47,086 bases of DNA from Streptomyces regalis (GTDB lineage Bacteria > Actinomycetota > Actinomycetes > Streptomycetales > Streptomycetaceae). The position numbers and the translations under genes were made by a program. Positions 6,173 to 15,026 of the stretch are shown piece after piece. The notes below the pieces were generated by a model. It was not told where the DNA came from and did no database searches. It was given only the letters and a program-made list of their open reading frames with translations. The stretch's first letter is position 1; each line of letters opens with the position of its first letter. The DNA is taken from assembly GCF_001509475.1 (NCBI RefSeq), contig NZ_LLZG01000382.1, positions 1 through 47,086 of the forward strand, in the 5' to 3' direction.

Positions 6173-8371
6173 TCATTCCCCGCCGGCGCCCTCCCCAACC
6201 TCCTGGCCTGCACAGATGGCCAGAACATCGGATCCGTAGCGCTCAAGCTTGCGCTTGAGGACACCGGAGATGCGGGACAACTCAACCGGACTGGTTGGCT
6301 CCGCTTCGGCGATGGCCATCAGGGTCCTGTCCGTGAAGATGCAGAAGTCCGGCTGCCCGCTGAGTCGCGCCTGGACCGCACGCCACTCGCGGAGCCGCTC
6401 GTAGAGACCCTCGTCCATGTCGGAGGGACAGTCCTCGCATCGCATCAGCTTCATCTCACCGGCGTCGGTGAGCGTGCGCCCGCAGACGCGGCACCGGGCC
6501 GGGGCGCGCTGTGTCCGTCTCGGGGCGGCATCCGGTCTGCTCGTGAAGCCGCGCTCGACGCCTGCGGAGCCGCCGCCGACGGCGGTGCGTCCGGCGGTGG
6601 CGGTCGAGCCGGGGCGCAGTCCGTCGAGGAAGCGGCTGGGGCGGCGGTTGGGCCGGCTGCCGGGCGCGCGGCTGAGGGCCCAGGAGACATGGAGGTGCTG
6701 CCGGGCGCGGGTGACGCCGACGTACAGGAGGCGGCGTTCTTCCTCGATCTGCTCGTCGGTCTTTGCGTAGGTGATCGGCATCATGCCCTCGGCGACACCG
6801 ACCAGGAACACGACGTCCCACTCCAGGCCCTTGGCCGAGTGCAAAGAGGCGAGGGTGACGCCCTGGACGGTCGGGGGGTGCTGGGCGTTCGCCCGTTCGT
6901 CGAGTTCGGCGACGAGGTCGGCGAGGGTGGCGCCGGGTTTGGCCGCGGCGAAGTCCTGGGCGAGGTTCACCAGGGCGGCCAGGGACTCCCAGCGCTCTCT
7001 GACGGCGCCGGACCCGGCCGGCGGCTCGGTCGTCCAGCCCTCTCCCGACAGCACGGCACGTACCTGCGAGGGCAGGTCTACGGCGTCGTCGAGGAGCGAG
7101 TCGTTGCCGCCGAAGCGGGCCGCGCCGCGCAGGGCGATGCCCGCCTTGCGCACCTCGGGACGGTCGAAGAACCGCTCGGCGCCCCGCAGCTGGTAGGGGA
7201 CACCCGCGTCGGCGAGGGCCTGCTCATAGGTCTCGGACTGGGCGTTCGTACGGAACAGGATGGCGATCTCGCCGGCCGGGACGCCTGAGTCCATGAGTTC
7301 CCGGATGCGGCGGGCGGCGCCCTCTGCTTCGGCTGGCTCGTCGGTGTAGGCGGTGTAGACGGGCTCGGGGCCCGGGTCGCGCTGGGAGATCAGCTCCAGC
7401 CGGTGGTCGGCGGCGCGGCCCTGGGCCTGGGCGAGCAGGCCGTTGGCGAGGTGGACCACCTGGGGGGTGGAGCGGTAGTCGCGGACCAGCTTGACGACGG
7501 TGGCACCGGGGTGGCGGATGCGGAAGTCGAGCAGATGGTCGGGAGTTGCTCCTGTGAACGAGTAGATCGTCTGGCTGGCGTCGCCGACCACGCACAGGTT
7601 GTCGCGGTCGCCGAGCCACAGCTCCAGCAGGCGCTGCTGGAGCGGGCTGACGTCCTGGTACTCGTCGACGACGAAGTGCTGGTACTGGGAGCGGACCTGG
7701 TCGGCGATGTCGTGCCGGTCCTGGAGGATGCCGACGGTGAGCAGCAGGACGTCCTCGAAGTCGATGACCGAGCGGTCCCGCTTGAGGTCCTCGTAGACGT
7801 TGTAGATCTGGGCGATCTCGGCCGGGTCGCGGGGGGCATCGCGGCCCGCCTTTGCGGCGGCGAGCGGATAGTCGGCGGGGACGGTCTGGGTGACCTTGGA
7901 CCACTCGATCTCGGCGGTGACATCCCGCAGCTCGTTCCGGTCGAGGCGGATGCGGCAGGCGGCGGCCGCGTCGACGACGAGCTGGATCTTGCGGTCGACG
8001 AGCCGGGGCAGGGAGCCGCCGACTGCTTTCGGCCAGAAGTACTGGAGCTGCCGCAGGGCGGCCGAGTGAAACGTCCGGGCCTGGACTCCGGCGGCGCCCA
8101 GCTGGCGCAGTCGGCCGCGCATCTCTCCCGCGGCGCGGTTCGTGAAGGTGACGGCGAGCACGCTGGAGGGCTGGAGGATGCCGGAACGCACCCCGTAGGC
8201 GATGCGGTGGGTGATCGCCCGGGTCTTGCCCGTGCCGGCGCCCGCGAGCACGCACACCGGACCGTGCAGGGCGGTGGCCACCTCGCGCTGCTCGGGGTCG
8301 AGCCCTTCGAGCACCGCGTCGGCCGAGTCCGGTACCTGCGGGAAGAGGGGGGAGTGCGTTGCTGCTGTCAC
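6173..8371 (-). CDS. uvrD2: UvrD2-type SF1 DNA helicase with tetracysteine motif and HRDC domain
   Basis: A 732-residue protein from GTG 8371 (VTAATHSPLFPQ). SF1A motifs are intact: Q-motif region GLDPEQREV, Walker A AGAGTGKT (~43-50), TFTNRAAGEM, the DEYQDVSP Walker B, GDASQTIYSFTGA, LVRDYRST, LASLHSAKGLEWD and YVGVTRARQHL. At 627-648 a CxxC...CxxC tetracysteine site is followed by an HRDC domain (~656-720). That arrangement is known from mycobacterial UvrD2, a 3'-5' helicase in which the Cys4 module matters for unwinding. It is divergent from mrx1 (185-bp region with a DnaA box), and its 3' end abuts the wblC promoter. Confidence 0.93.
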   Translation of the reverse strand: MTAATHSPLFPQVPDSADAVLEGLDPEQREVATALHGPVCVLAGAGTGKTRAITHRIAYGVRSGILQPSSVLAVTFTNRAAGEMRGRLRQLGAAGVQARTFHSAALRQLQYFWPKAVGGSLPRLVDRKIQLVVDAAAACRIRLDRNELRDVTAEIEWSKVTQTVPADYPLAAAKAGRDAPRDPAEIAQIYNVYEDLKRDRSVIDFEDVLLLTVGILQDRHDIADQVRSQYQHFVVDEYQDVSPLQQRLLELWLGDRDNLCVVGDASQTIYSFTGATPDHLLDFRIRHPGATVVKLVRDYRSTPQVVHLANGLLAQAQGRAADHRLELISQRDPGPEPVYTAYTDEPAEAEGAARRIRELMDSGVPAGEIAILFRTNAQSETYEQALADAGVPYQLRGAERFFDRPEVRKAGIALRGAARFGGNDSLLDDAVDLPSQVRAVLSGEGWTTEPPAGSGAVRERWESLAALVNLAQDFAAAKPGATLADLVAELDERANAQHPPTVQGVTLASLHSAKGLEWDVVFLVGVAEGMMPITYAKTDEQIEEERRLLYVGVTRARQHLHVSWALSRAPGSRPNRRPSRFLDGLRPGSTATAGRTAVGGGSAGVERGFTSRPDAAPRRTQRAPARCRVCGRTLTDAGEMKLMRCEDCPSDMDEGLYERLREWRAVQARLSGQPDFCIFTDRTLMAIAEAEPTSPVELSRISGVLKRKLERYGSDVLAICAGQEVGEGAGGE

Positions 8372-8410
8372 ACGGCCATGCTGCCAGGTCGCCGGAGACG
8401 GCTGTGCCGG

Positions 8411-8419
8411 TTGTCCACA
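8411..8419 (+). promoter_or_regulatory. Perfect DnaA box (TTGTCCACA)
   Basis: The Streptomyces-preferred DnaA nonamer, 40 bp upstream of the uvrD2 start and within the divergent uvrD2/mrx1 promoter region. Its position would allow DnaA to influence uvrD2 transcription, but no promoter elements are clear enough to place it relative to -35/-10. Confidence 0.5.
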
Positions 8420-8556
8420 GGCAGGCACTGATAGTCGTACTAATGCGGCAGGCATCACGTGGCCGGGCATACCCCGGGCGGGAATGGCGCCCCAGTCGCG
8501 TACGTTCCCTCCCCGGACGACCTGTTCCCCCGAGCTACCTGAGGAGCGCGCGAGAC

Positions 8557-8799
8557 ATGCAGGGCACTGTGACGATGTACAGCACCACGTGGTGCGGCTA
8601 CTGCCAGCGGCTGAAGAAGCAGCTGGAGCGCGAGGGCATCGCGTACACCGAGATCAACATCGAGCAGGACCCCGAGTCCGCGGTGTTCGTCGAGAAGGCG
8701 AATGGCGGAAATCAGACGGTCCCGACCGTGCTCTTCGCGGACGGTTCGACGCTGACGAACCCGTCGCTGGCTCAGGTGAAGCAGAAGATCGGCGTGTGA
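8557..8799 (+). CDS. mrx1: Mycoredoxin-1 (mycothiol-dependent glutaredoxin-like protein)
   Basis: An 80-residue thioredoxin-fold protein from ATG 8557 (MQGTVTMYSTTWCGYCQRL), with GGAG 12 nt upstream. The active site is WCGYC near residues 12-16; the cis-Pro loop TVPTVLFADG and the following GSTLTNPS loop are present. Mycoredoxins reduce mycothiol mixed disulfides in actinobacteria, using MSH, mycothione reductase and NADPH. Neighbours match mycobacteria, where mrx1 lies between nudC and uvrD2. It is transcribed alone, with a very strong terminator directly after. Confidence 0.93.
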   Translation: MQGTVTMYSTTWCGYCQRLKKQLEREGIAYTEINIEQDPESAVFVEKANGGNQTVPTVLFADGSTLTNPSLAQVKQKIGV

Positions 8800-8811
8800 T
8801 CGACACGCTTG

Positions 8812-8858
8812 AAGAGGGTGGCGGCCCCGAGTCGGGGCCGCCACCCTCTTTTCTTTTT
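8812..8858 (+). terminator. Rho-independent terminator of mrx1
   Basis: A perfect 19-bp stem (8812-8830 with 8832-8850, single-base loop apex) followed by TTCTTTTT. It lies 13 nt after the mrx1 stop and 20 nt before the convergent nudC stop. Confidence 0.95.
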
Positions 8859-8877
8859 CCTATGACGTCCTCGGCAC

Positions 8878-9819
8878 TCAGACGCTGCGCGTAGGCAGCG
8901 GCTTGCCGTACCAGAGCTCGATCAGGCGGGCCGCGATCGAGATGCCGTACGGCGGCAGGACCTCGCCCGAGTCGAAAGCGGCGCGCAGTTCCTCGCGGGA
9001 GAACCAGCGGGCCTCGTGGATCTCGTCGCCGTCGACATTCACCTCGGTGGAGGTGGCGCGGGCCATGAAGCCCAGCATGAGGCTGGACGGGAAGGGCCAG
9101 GGCTGGCTGGCGACGTACTCGACCTGGCCGACGCTGACACCGGCCTCCTCGAAGACCTCGCGGCGCACCGCCTGCTCGATGGACTCGCCGGGCTCGACGA
9201 AGCCGGCAAGTGTCGAGAAGCGGCCCTCGGGCCAGTGGACCTGGCGGCCGAGGAGGATGCGGTCGTCCTCGTCGGTGACGGCCATGATCACAGCGGGGTC
9301 GGTGCGCGGATAGTGCTCGGCGCCGCACGCGGGGCAGCGGCGGATGTGTCCGGCCGCTGCGATGACGGTGCGTTCGCCGCAGCGGGAGCAGAAGCGGTGG
9401 GTGCGCTGCCAGTTCTCCAGGCCGACGGCGTGCACCATCAGGCCCGCATCGCGCGGCGACAGCAGCAGGCCCGCCTCGCGCAGGCCGGCCGGGCGCGCGG
9501 ACTGGTCGATACGGCCGGGCAGCGCGTCCTTCTGGAGGGCGAAGTAGCTGACGCCGTCCTCGTCGATGCCGAGGAAGTAGCGGTGCGCCTCGGTGAGGGG
9601 GGCCTCGAACGAGGGGGTCATGACGACTTCGGTGCGCCCGTCCGCCGTCTCGTCGATGAGGACCTGGCCGCCGGAAACCACGAAGCAGCGGGTCGTGGGG
9701 TGGCTCCACGCCGCCGCGAGCCATGCCTCGTCGAGCCGGTGGTGGGCGGCGCGGTCGATGCCGCTCGGGGCGGTGAGCGAGATGGGTCGGTCGGCGGTGT
9801 GGTCGGTCCAAGTGGTCAC
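8878..9819 (-). CDS. nudC: NAD(+) diphosphatase / NAD-RNA decapping Nudix hydrolase
   Basis: A 313-residue protein from GTG 9819, served by GGAAG 5 nt upstream; a TTG at 9831 would place GGGGGAG directly against the start and is less likely. It has an N-terminal NudC domain, then a zinc ribbon (FCSRCGER ... RRCPACG, ~132-155), the Nudix box GFVEPGESIEQAVRREVFEE and the subfamily motif SQPWPFPSS that selects NADH. It hydrolyses NAD(H) to NMN(H) and AMP; homologues also remove 5'-NAD caps from RNA. It converges with mrx1. Confidence 0.93.
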   Translation of the reverse strand: MTTWTDHTADRPISLTAPSGIDRAAHHRLDEAWLAAAWSHPTTRCFVVSGGQVLIDETADGRTEVVMTPSFEAPLTEAHRYFLGIDEDGVSYFALQKDALPGRIDQSARPAGLREAGLLLSPRDAGLMVHAVGLENWQRTHRFCSRCGERTVIAAAGHIRRCPACGAEHYPRTDPAVIMAVTDEDDRILLGRQVHWPEGRFSTLAGFVEPGESIEQAVRREVFEEAGVSVGQVEYVASQPWPFPSSLMLGFMARATSTEVNVDGDEIHEARWFSREELRAAFDSGEVLPPYGISIAARLIELWYGKPLPTRSV

Positions 9820-9975
9820 AGGTGCTTCCAACTCCCCCAGTGGAACGGTGTACTTCGGCGGGCGGATCGGCGGGACGTAGGACAGGAGGCGACCGGGTGC
9901 GGCAGGGCTCGGCGGTGCGGGGCGGCCTTCTCAGTGTGCCCTGCGCGCGAAGCCGCTCCGGACGGCCGGGGGCGC

Positions 9976-11388
9976 TCAGGGCGCATGGCGCCAGTTCGCG
10001 GCGAGGTCGCCCCACAGGTATGCGGTGGTCTCGACGCCTTTGAGGAGCAGGTCGAGCTCGACCTTCTCGTTCGGGGCGTGCCAGCCGTCGGAGGGGACGG
10101 AGATGCCCAGGAAGAGCACGGGTGCCCCGAGGACGTCCTGGAGGTCGGCGGCGGGTCCCGAGCCGCCTTCGCGCGTGAAGCGGACGGGCTTCTCGAAGGC
10201 GCGGCCCATGGCGCGTACGACGGACTGCAGGGCCGGGTGGTCCAGCGGCGTCAGGCACGGGCGCGTACCCGCCGAGAACGTGATCTCGCAGCGGATGCCG
10301 GCGGGAATCTGCTCGGCGGCCCAGGCGCGCACCACCTTCTCGATCTGGTCGAGGTCCTGTCCCGCGACGAGCCGGAAGGAGAGCTTCACCATGGCGGAGG
10401 ACGGGATGATCGTCTTGCTGCCGGGGCCCTGGTAGCCGCCACCGATGCCGTTGACCTCGGCGGTGGGGCGGGCCCAGATGCGCTCCAGGGTGGTGTGGCC
10501 GGCCTCGCCGTGGGTGGCGTACGACTTGGCGGTGCGCAGCCACTGCTGCTCGTCGAACGGCAGCTCGGCGAGGAGCTCGCGCTCGCGGTCGGTCAGTTCG
10601 ACGATGCCGTCGTAGAAGCCGGGGATCGCCACGCGCGCGTGCTCGTCGTGCAGGGCGGCGACCAGGCGGGCGGCCGCGGTCGCGGGGTTGGGCACGGCGC
10701 CGCCGAAGGAGCCGGAGTGGATGTCCTGGTCGGGGCCGTACAGCCGGATCTCGCACTCGGCGAGGCCGCGCATGCCGGTGCACACCGTGGGGGTGTCCTC
10801 GGACCACATGCCGGTGTCGGACACGATCACGGCGTCGGCTGCGAGCCGCTCGGCGTGCTCCTCGACGAGGGCGCGGAAGTGCGGAGAGCCGGACTCCTCC
10901 TCGCCCTCGATCAGCAGCTTCACGTTGACGGCCGGCGCGGTGCGGCGCGTGGTGGCGAGGTGGGCGCGGACGCCGAGTGTGTGGAAGAACACCTGGCCCT
11001 TATCGTCGGCCGCCCCGCGCGCGTAGAGACGCCCCTCGCGGACGACGGGCTCGAAGGGCTCACTGTCCCAGACGTCCTCGCGGGCGGCGGGCTGCACGTC
11101 GTGGTGGCCGTAGACGAGGACCGTGAGCGCCTCGGGGTCGTCGGAGGGCCACTCGGCGAAGACGGCGGGCGCGCCCGGGGTCGGCCAGACCTCGGTGGTC
11201 GGGAAGCCGGTCTCCTCGAGCTTGGCGGCGAGCCAGTCGGCGCTGCGGCGTACGTCGGGCGCGTGGTCGGGCTGGGCCGACACGGACGGGATGCGCAGCC
11301 ACTCGGCGAGGTCGTCGAGGAAGGCGACGCGGTGCTGCTCGATGTACGCGCGGACGGCGCTGACGTCGCTGTCAACGGGATGGCTCAT
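9976..11388 (-). CDS. M20-family dipeptidase/metallopeptidase
   Basis: A 470-residue protein from ATG 11388 (MSHPVDSDVSAVRAYIEQ). Metal-site residues are visible in order: VYGHHDVQPA (His), ADDKGQ (bridging Asp), IEGEEESGS (catalytic and ligand Glu), SDTGMWSED (Asp) and a late GWHAPNEK (His). This fits the M20 ArgE/DapE/CNDP-like family of two-zinc dipeptidases, with a dimerisation domain inserted in the middle. No signal peptide, so cytosolic peptide turnover is likely. It begins 10 nt downstream of the adnB stop on the same strand, and may be cotranscribed with adnAB. Confidence 0.9.
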   Translation of the reverse strand: MSHPVDSDVSAVRAYIEQHRVAFLDDLAEWLRIPSVSAQPDHAPDVRRSADWLAAKLEETGFPTTEVWPTPGAPAVFAEWPSDDPEALTVLVYGHHDVQPAAREDVWDSEPFEPVVREGRLYARGAADDKGQVFFHTLGVRAHLATTRRTAPAVNVKLLIEGEEESGSPHFRALVEEHAERLAADAVIVSDTGMWSEDTPTVCTGMRGLAECEIRLYGPDQDIHSGSFGGAVPNPATAAARLVAALHDEHARVAIPGFYDGIVELTDRERELLAELPFDEQQWLRTAKSYATHGEAGHTTLERIWARPTAEVNGIGGGYQGPGSKTIIPSSAMVKLSFRLVAGQDLDQIEKVVRAWAAEQIPAGIRCEITFSAGTRPCLTPLDHPALQSVVRAMGRAFEKPVRFTREGGSGPAADLQDVLGAPVLFLGISVPSDGWHAPNEKVELDLLLKGVETTAYLWGDLAANWRHAP

Positions 11389-11398
11389 GGTCACGAGC

Positions 11399-14300
11399 CT
11401 ATCGGCCCGCACCGACATCCTCGGTGGGCGGTTCCTCACACTCCGGCTCCGCGCCCGGCTCCTCGGTCAGCAGCCGCTCCAGTGCGGCCCGGCCCGGCAG
11501 GTCCTGCGGGCGTACGACCTCGCCGCTGCGGACGTACAGGAACGCGGCGTTGACCGACTCCAGGGGCACGCCCTGCTGCTCGGCCCAGGCGAGCCGGTAC
11601 AGGGCGAGCTGGAGCGGATCGGCGGTGCGGGTGCGGTTGGTCTTCCAGTCGACGATCTCGTACGTCGCCCCATCGCCGTCGCTGTCGCCGTCCCTGTAGA
11701 CGGCGTCGATACGCCCCCGTACGACGCGGCCGGCGATCGCGAGCTGGAACGGGGCCTCGACCCGGTACGGCGTGCGGTGTGCGTACTCGGTGCGCTCGAA
11801 GGCGTCCTTGAGGGCCTCCAGGTCGCGCTCGTCGGCGATCTCCGACTCGCTGCCGGGCAGGTCCTCCGGCTCCAGCATGGGCAGCGTCAGCTCTTCGAAG
11901 CGGGCCTCGACCCAGGCGTGGAATCGGGTGCCCTGGCGTGCGGCGGGTTGTGGAGGGCGCGGCATGGGGCGCGCGAGTTCCTGCGTGAATCCGTCCGGGT
12001 CGGCGGCCAGTCGCATGAGCTGGGACGCGGTCAGCGACGCCGGCAGCGGTACGTCGGTGACGCTCGCGCGGGCGCGCAGGAGCTCTCCGGTAAGGGCGTC
12101 GAGGTCGCGGTCCCAGGAGGCGATGGTGCGCGCTTCCTCCGGGGTGAGGGGTTCCGGCTCCGTGGGGTGGGGACGTGCCGGTGGTTCGGCGGGGGGCTCC
12201 GGGGATGTCGCCTGGTGCGGGACGGTCGGGCGATCCGGGCGGTCCGTGGTCCAGGAGTCCCAGTCGTCCGGGCCCTCCTCGGAGAAGGGTGCGCCTTCGA
12301 AGTGCTCGTCCTCGGCGGAGAAGTCCTCAAAGAGCGCTTCGTCGTCATCCGGTGGCGGAGGCCAGTCCGGATCGTCGTACGTGTCCGGGTCGTGCGCCGC
12401 GGCAGGGTGGCCGTCCTCGTGGGAGGTGAGGTTCTCCAAGTGGGCGAGGACCGTCTCGGCGGCCGCGCGGCGTCGCGCCAGGGCGGCCGCGTCGAGGGGC
12501 AGGGGCCAGATCTGGTCGGCGGTCTCCCGGTGCAGGGCCGGGTTCGCCTCGTCCTCGGCGGGCTCGTCGGCCCACGCCTCGATCTCGCCGTAACCGGCCG
12601 CGCAGTGGTCGTACAGGGCCTGCAGGAAGTCGGAGGGGCCGCGGGGCTTCTTCTGGCTCGGGCCCCACCAGTGGCCCGAGCCGAGGAGCAGGGAGCGGGG
12701 GCGGGTGAAGGTGACGTAGCCGAGGCGGAGTTCCTCGGTGTGCTGGTGGTCCTTCATGGCCTCGTGGAAGGCCTTCAGGCCGCGGGAGTCCCAGGAGGCG
12801 ACGTCGGGGAGCGTGTCGGCGTCGCCGCGCAGCTCGTGCGGGAGCACCTTGCCCTGGGCGGTCCACTTCTCGCGGCCCTGGGTGCTGGGGAAGGTTCCGG
12901 TGACCAGGCCGGGGACGGCGACGACGTCCCACTCCAGGCCCTTGGACTTGTGCGCGGTGAGCACCTTGACGGTGTTCTCGCCGCCGGGCAGGGCGTTGTC
13001 GAGGCCCTTCTCGTACTGGGCGGCGGTGCGCAGGAAGGCGAGGAAGGCGAGCAAGGTCGCCTCGTTGTCGCCGGCCGCGAACGAGGCGGCGATGTCGAGG
13101 AAGTTGGACAGGGTCTCGCGGCGGCGGGCGGCCAGGGCGTGCGGCGAGGCCGAGAGTTCGACCTCCAGGCCGGTGACGGCGAGGACGCGGTGCAGGACGT
13201 CCATCAGCGGGTCGGACAGGGAGCGGCGCAGGTCCCTCAGTTCGGTGGCCAGGCGGGCGAACCGCACGCGCGCGTCCGGCGAGAAGGGCAGGCCGTCGTC
13301 GTCCCCGTCGCCGTCGAGCGGCGTCTCCAGGAACGTGTCGAGGGCGTCCGCGAGCGAGATCACCTCGGCGGGGTCGACCCCCTCGACGGCCTGGGCGAGC
13401 CGGCGGTCCGGGTCGCCGTCGCCGTCCACGCGTGCGTGGGACACCAGCAGCCGGGCGCGACGCCCCAGAAGGGCGAGGTCGCGCGGGCCGATGCGCCAGC
13501 GTGGGCCGGTGAGGAGGCGGACCAGGGAGGCGTTGGCTCCGGGGTCCTGGAGGACCTCGCAGACGGCGACCAGGTCGGCGACCTCGGGCAGGTGCAGCAG
13601 CCCGGACAGGCCGACGACCTCGACGGGGACGTCCCGGGCGACGAGCGCGCCCTGGATCTCGGCGAAGTCGGTCGCCGTACGGCACAGGACGGCGATCTCG
13701 CCGGGCGCCTTCCCCGTGTTCACTAGGTGGGCGATGGAGTCGGCGAGCCAGTCCATCTCCTCGGCGTGGGTGGGCAGCAGCGCACAGCGCACGGTGCCGT
13801 CGCGCTCGGCTCCGGGGGCCGGGCGGAGGGCCTCCACGCCCGCGTGCATGGCGCGCAGGGGCTCGGCGAGGCCGTTGGCAAGGTCGAGGAGGCGGCCGCC
13901 GCTGCGGCGGTTCTCGCTGAGCGCCTGGCGGGTGGCGAGGCGGCCGTCGGGGTGGGCGAAGTGCTCGGGGAAGTCGTCGAGGTTGGCGACGGAGGCGCCG
14001 CGCCAGCCGTAGATCGCCTGGCAGGGGTCACCGACGGCGGTCACCGGGTGGCCGGTGCCGCCTCCGAACAGGCCCGCCAGGAGGACGCGTTGGGCGACGG
14101 AGGTGTCCTGGTACTCGTCGAGGAGGACCACCCGGAACTCGTCGCGCAGGATGCGGCCCACCTCGGGGATCCGAGCGAGCTGCGCCGACAGTGCGATCTG
14201 GTCGCCGAAGTCGAGCAGGTCGCGCTCACGCTTGGCGGCGCGGTAGCGGACCACCAGCTCGGCGAGTTCACGGCGGGCGGCAGCCGTCTCGGGGACCTTG

Positions 14301-14950
14301 CGCAGATCGGCGTTGGTGAGCTTGGCGCCCTGCAGGGTGAGCCGCAGCTCGGCGTCGTACGCGCGCAGGGCCTCGGGTCGTACGAGGTGCTCGGCGAGCT
14401 CGGCGTCCAGGGTGAGAAGGTCGCTGACCAGGTCGGCGAAGGAGCGGGTGAGGGCCGGGTACGGGCCCGGGGACTCGCGCAGCACCCGCGCGGCGAGCTG
14501 GTAGCGGGTGGCGTCGGCGAGCAGGCGGGACGTCGGTTCGAGGCCGATGCGCAGGCCGTGGTCGGTCAGCAGGCGGCCGGCGAAGGCGTGGTACGTCGAG
14601 ATCACCGGCTCGCCCGGCGGGTTGTCCGGGTCGATGACGTCGGGGTCGGTGACGCCGGCCTTGACGAGCGCCTTGCGGACGCGCTCGGCGAGTTCACCGG
14701 CCGCCTTGTTGGTGAAGGTCAGGCCGAGGACCTGCTCGGGGGCGACCTGGCCGGTTCCGACCAGCCACACCACACGCGCCGCCATCACCGTCGTCTTGCC
14801 CGATCCGGCTCCGGCAACGATCACCTGCGGGGCGGGCGGCGCGATGATGCACGCCGTCTGCTCCGGAGTGAACGGGATGCCGAGGAGCTCCTTGAGCTGA
14901 TCGGGATCGGTGATACGGGCGGACACCTCAGAGAGGCTAGCTGCGGCCAC
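11399..14950 (-). CDS. adnB: AdnB-like helicase-nuclease subunit
   Basis: About 1,183 residues from GTG 14950; GTG 14926 (VSARITDPDQL) is an alternative and neither has a good ribosome site. SF1A motor motifs: AGAGSGKTTV, LTFTNKAAGE, LLDEYQDTS, GDPCQAIYGWRGA and TAHKSKGLEWD. Motif VI reads YVTFTRPRSLLL, slightly atypical. An acidic/proline-rich linker near the C-terminal third (EPPAEPPARPHPTEPEPLT) precedes a RecB-type nuclease with GTRFHAWVEARF, GRIDAV and the catalytic EIVDWKTN. With AdnA it should form the heterodimeric double-strand-break resection motor-nuclease that replaces RecBCD/AddAB. It lies 76 nt downstream of adnA. Confidence 0.9.
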   Translation of the reverse strand: MAAASLSEVSARITDPDQLKELLGIPFTPEQTACIIAPPAPQVIVAGAGSGKTTVMAARVVWLVGTGQVAPEQVLGLTFTNKAAGELAERVRKALVKAGVTDPDVIDPDNPPGEPVISTYHAFAGRLLTDHGLRIGLEPTSRLLADATRYQLAARVLRESPGPYPALTRSFADLVSDLLTLDAELAEHLVRPEALRAYDAELRLTLQGAKLTNADLRKVPETAAARRELAELVVRYRAAKRERDLLDFGDQIALSAQLARIPEVGRILRDEFRVVLLDEYQDTSVAQRVLLAGLFGGGTGHPVTAVGDPCQAIYGWRGASVANLDDFPEHFAHPDGRLATRQALSENRRSGGRLLDLANGLAEPLRAMHAGVEALRPAPGAERDGTVRCALLPTHAEEMDWLADSIAHLVNTGKAPGEIAVLCRTATDFAEIQGALVARDVPVEVVGLSGLLHLPEVADLVAVCEVLQDPGANASLVRLLTGPRWRIGPRDLALLGRRARLLVSHARVDGDGDPDRRLAQAVEGVDPAEVISLADALDTFLETPLDGDGDDDGLPFSPDARVRFARLATELRDLRRSLSDPLMDVLHRVLAVTGLEVELSASPHALAARRRETLSNFLDIAASFAAGDNEATLLAFLAFLRTAAQYEKGLDNALPGGENTVKVLTAHKSKGLEWDVVAVPGLVTGTFPSTQGREKWTAQGKVLPHELRGDADTLPDVASWDSRGLKAFHEAMKDHQHTEELRLGYVTFTRPRSLLLGSGHWWGPSQKKPRGPSDFLQALYDHCAAGYGEIEAWADEPAEDEANPALHRETADQIWPLPLDAAALARRRAAAETVLAHLENLTSHEDGHPAAAHDPDTYDDPDWPPPPDDDEALFEDFSAEDEHFEGAPFSEEGPDDWDSWTTDRPDRPTVPHQATSPEPPAEPPARPHPTEPEPLTPEEARTIASWDRDLDALTGELLRARASVTDVPLPASLTASQLMRLAADPDGFTQELARPMPRPPQPAARQGTRFHAWVEARFEELTLPMLEPEDLPGSESEIADERDLEALKDAFERTEYAHRTPYRVEAPFQLAIAGRVVRGRIDAVYRDGDSDGDGATYEIVDWKTNRTRTADPLQLALYRLAWAEQQGVPLESVNAAFLYVRSGEVVRPQDLPGRAALERLLTEEPGAEPECEEPPTEDVGAGR

Positions 14951-15026
14951 TGACAGTGGAGGCCCGATCGGCCTTCGGGCCGTAAGAAGCGCAGGTCAGC
15001 ACGGGAGGTGCGATCGGTCACTCCGG

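Noticed and set aside
8812..8858. Shared bidirectional terminator for mrx1 and nudC
   Set aside because: The U-tract is only on the mrx1 strand; on the nudC strand the hairpin is followed by CTTCAAG, so a role for nudC is possible but not supported.
11123..13726. An 867-codon plus-strand frame opposite adnB and the M20 gene
   Set aside because: Antisense shadow of two well-supported genes, low-complexity translation.
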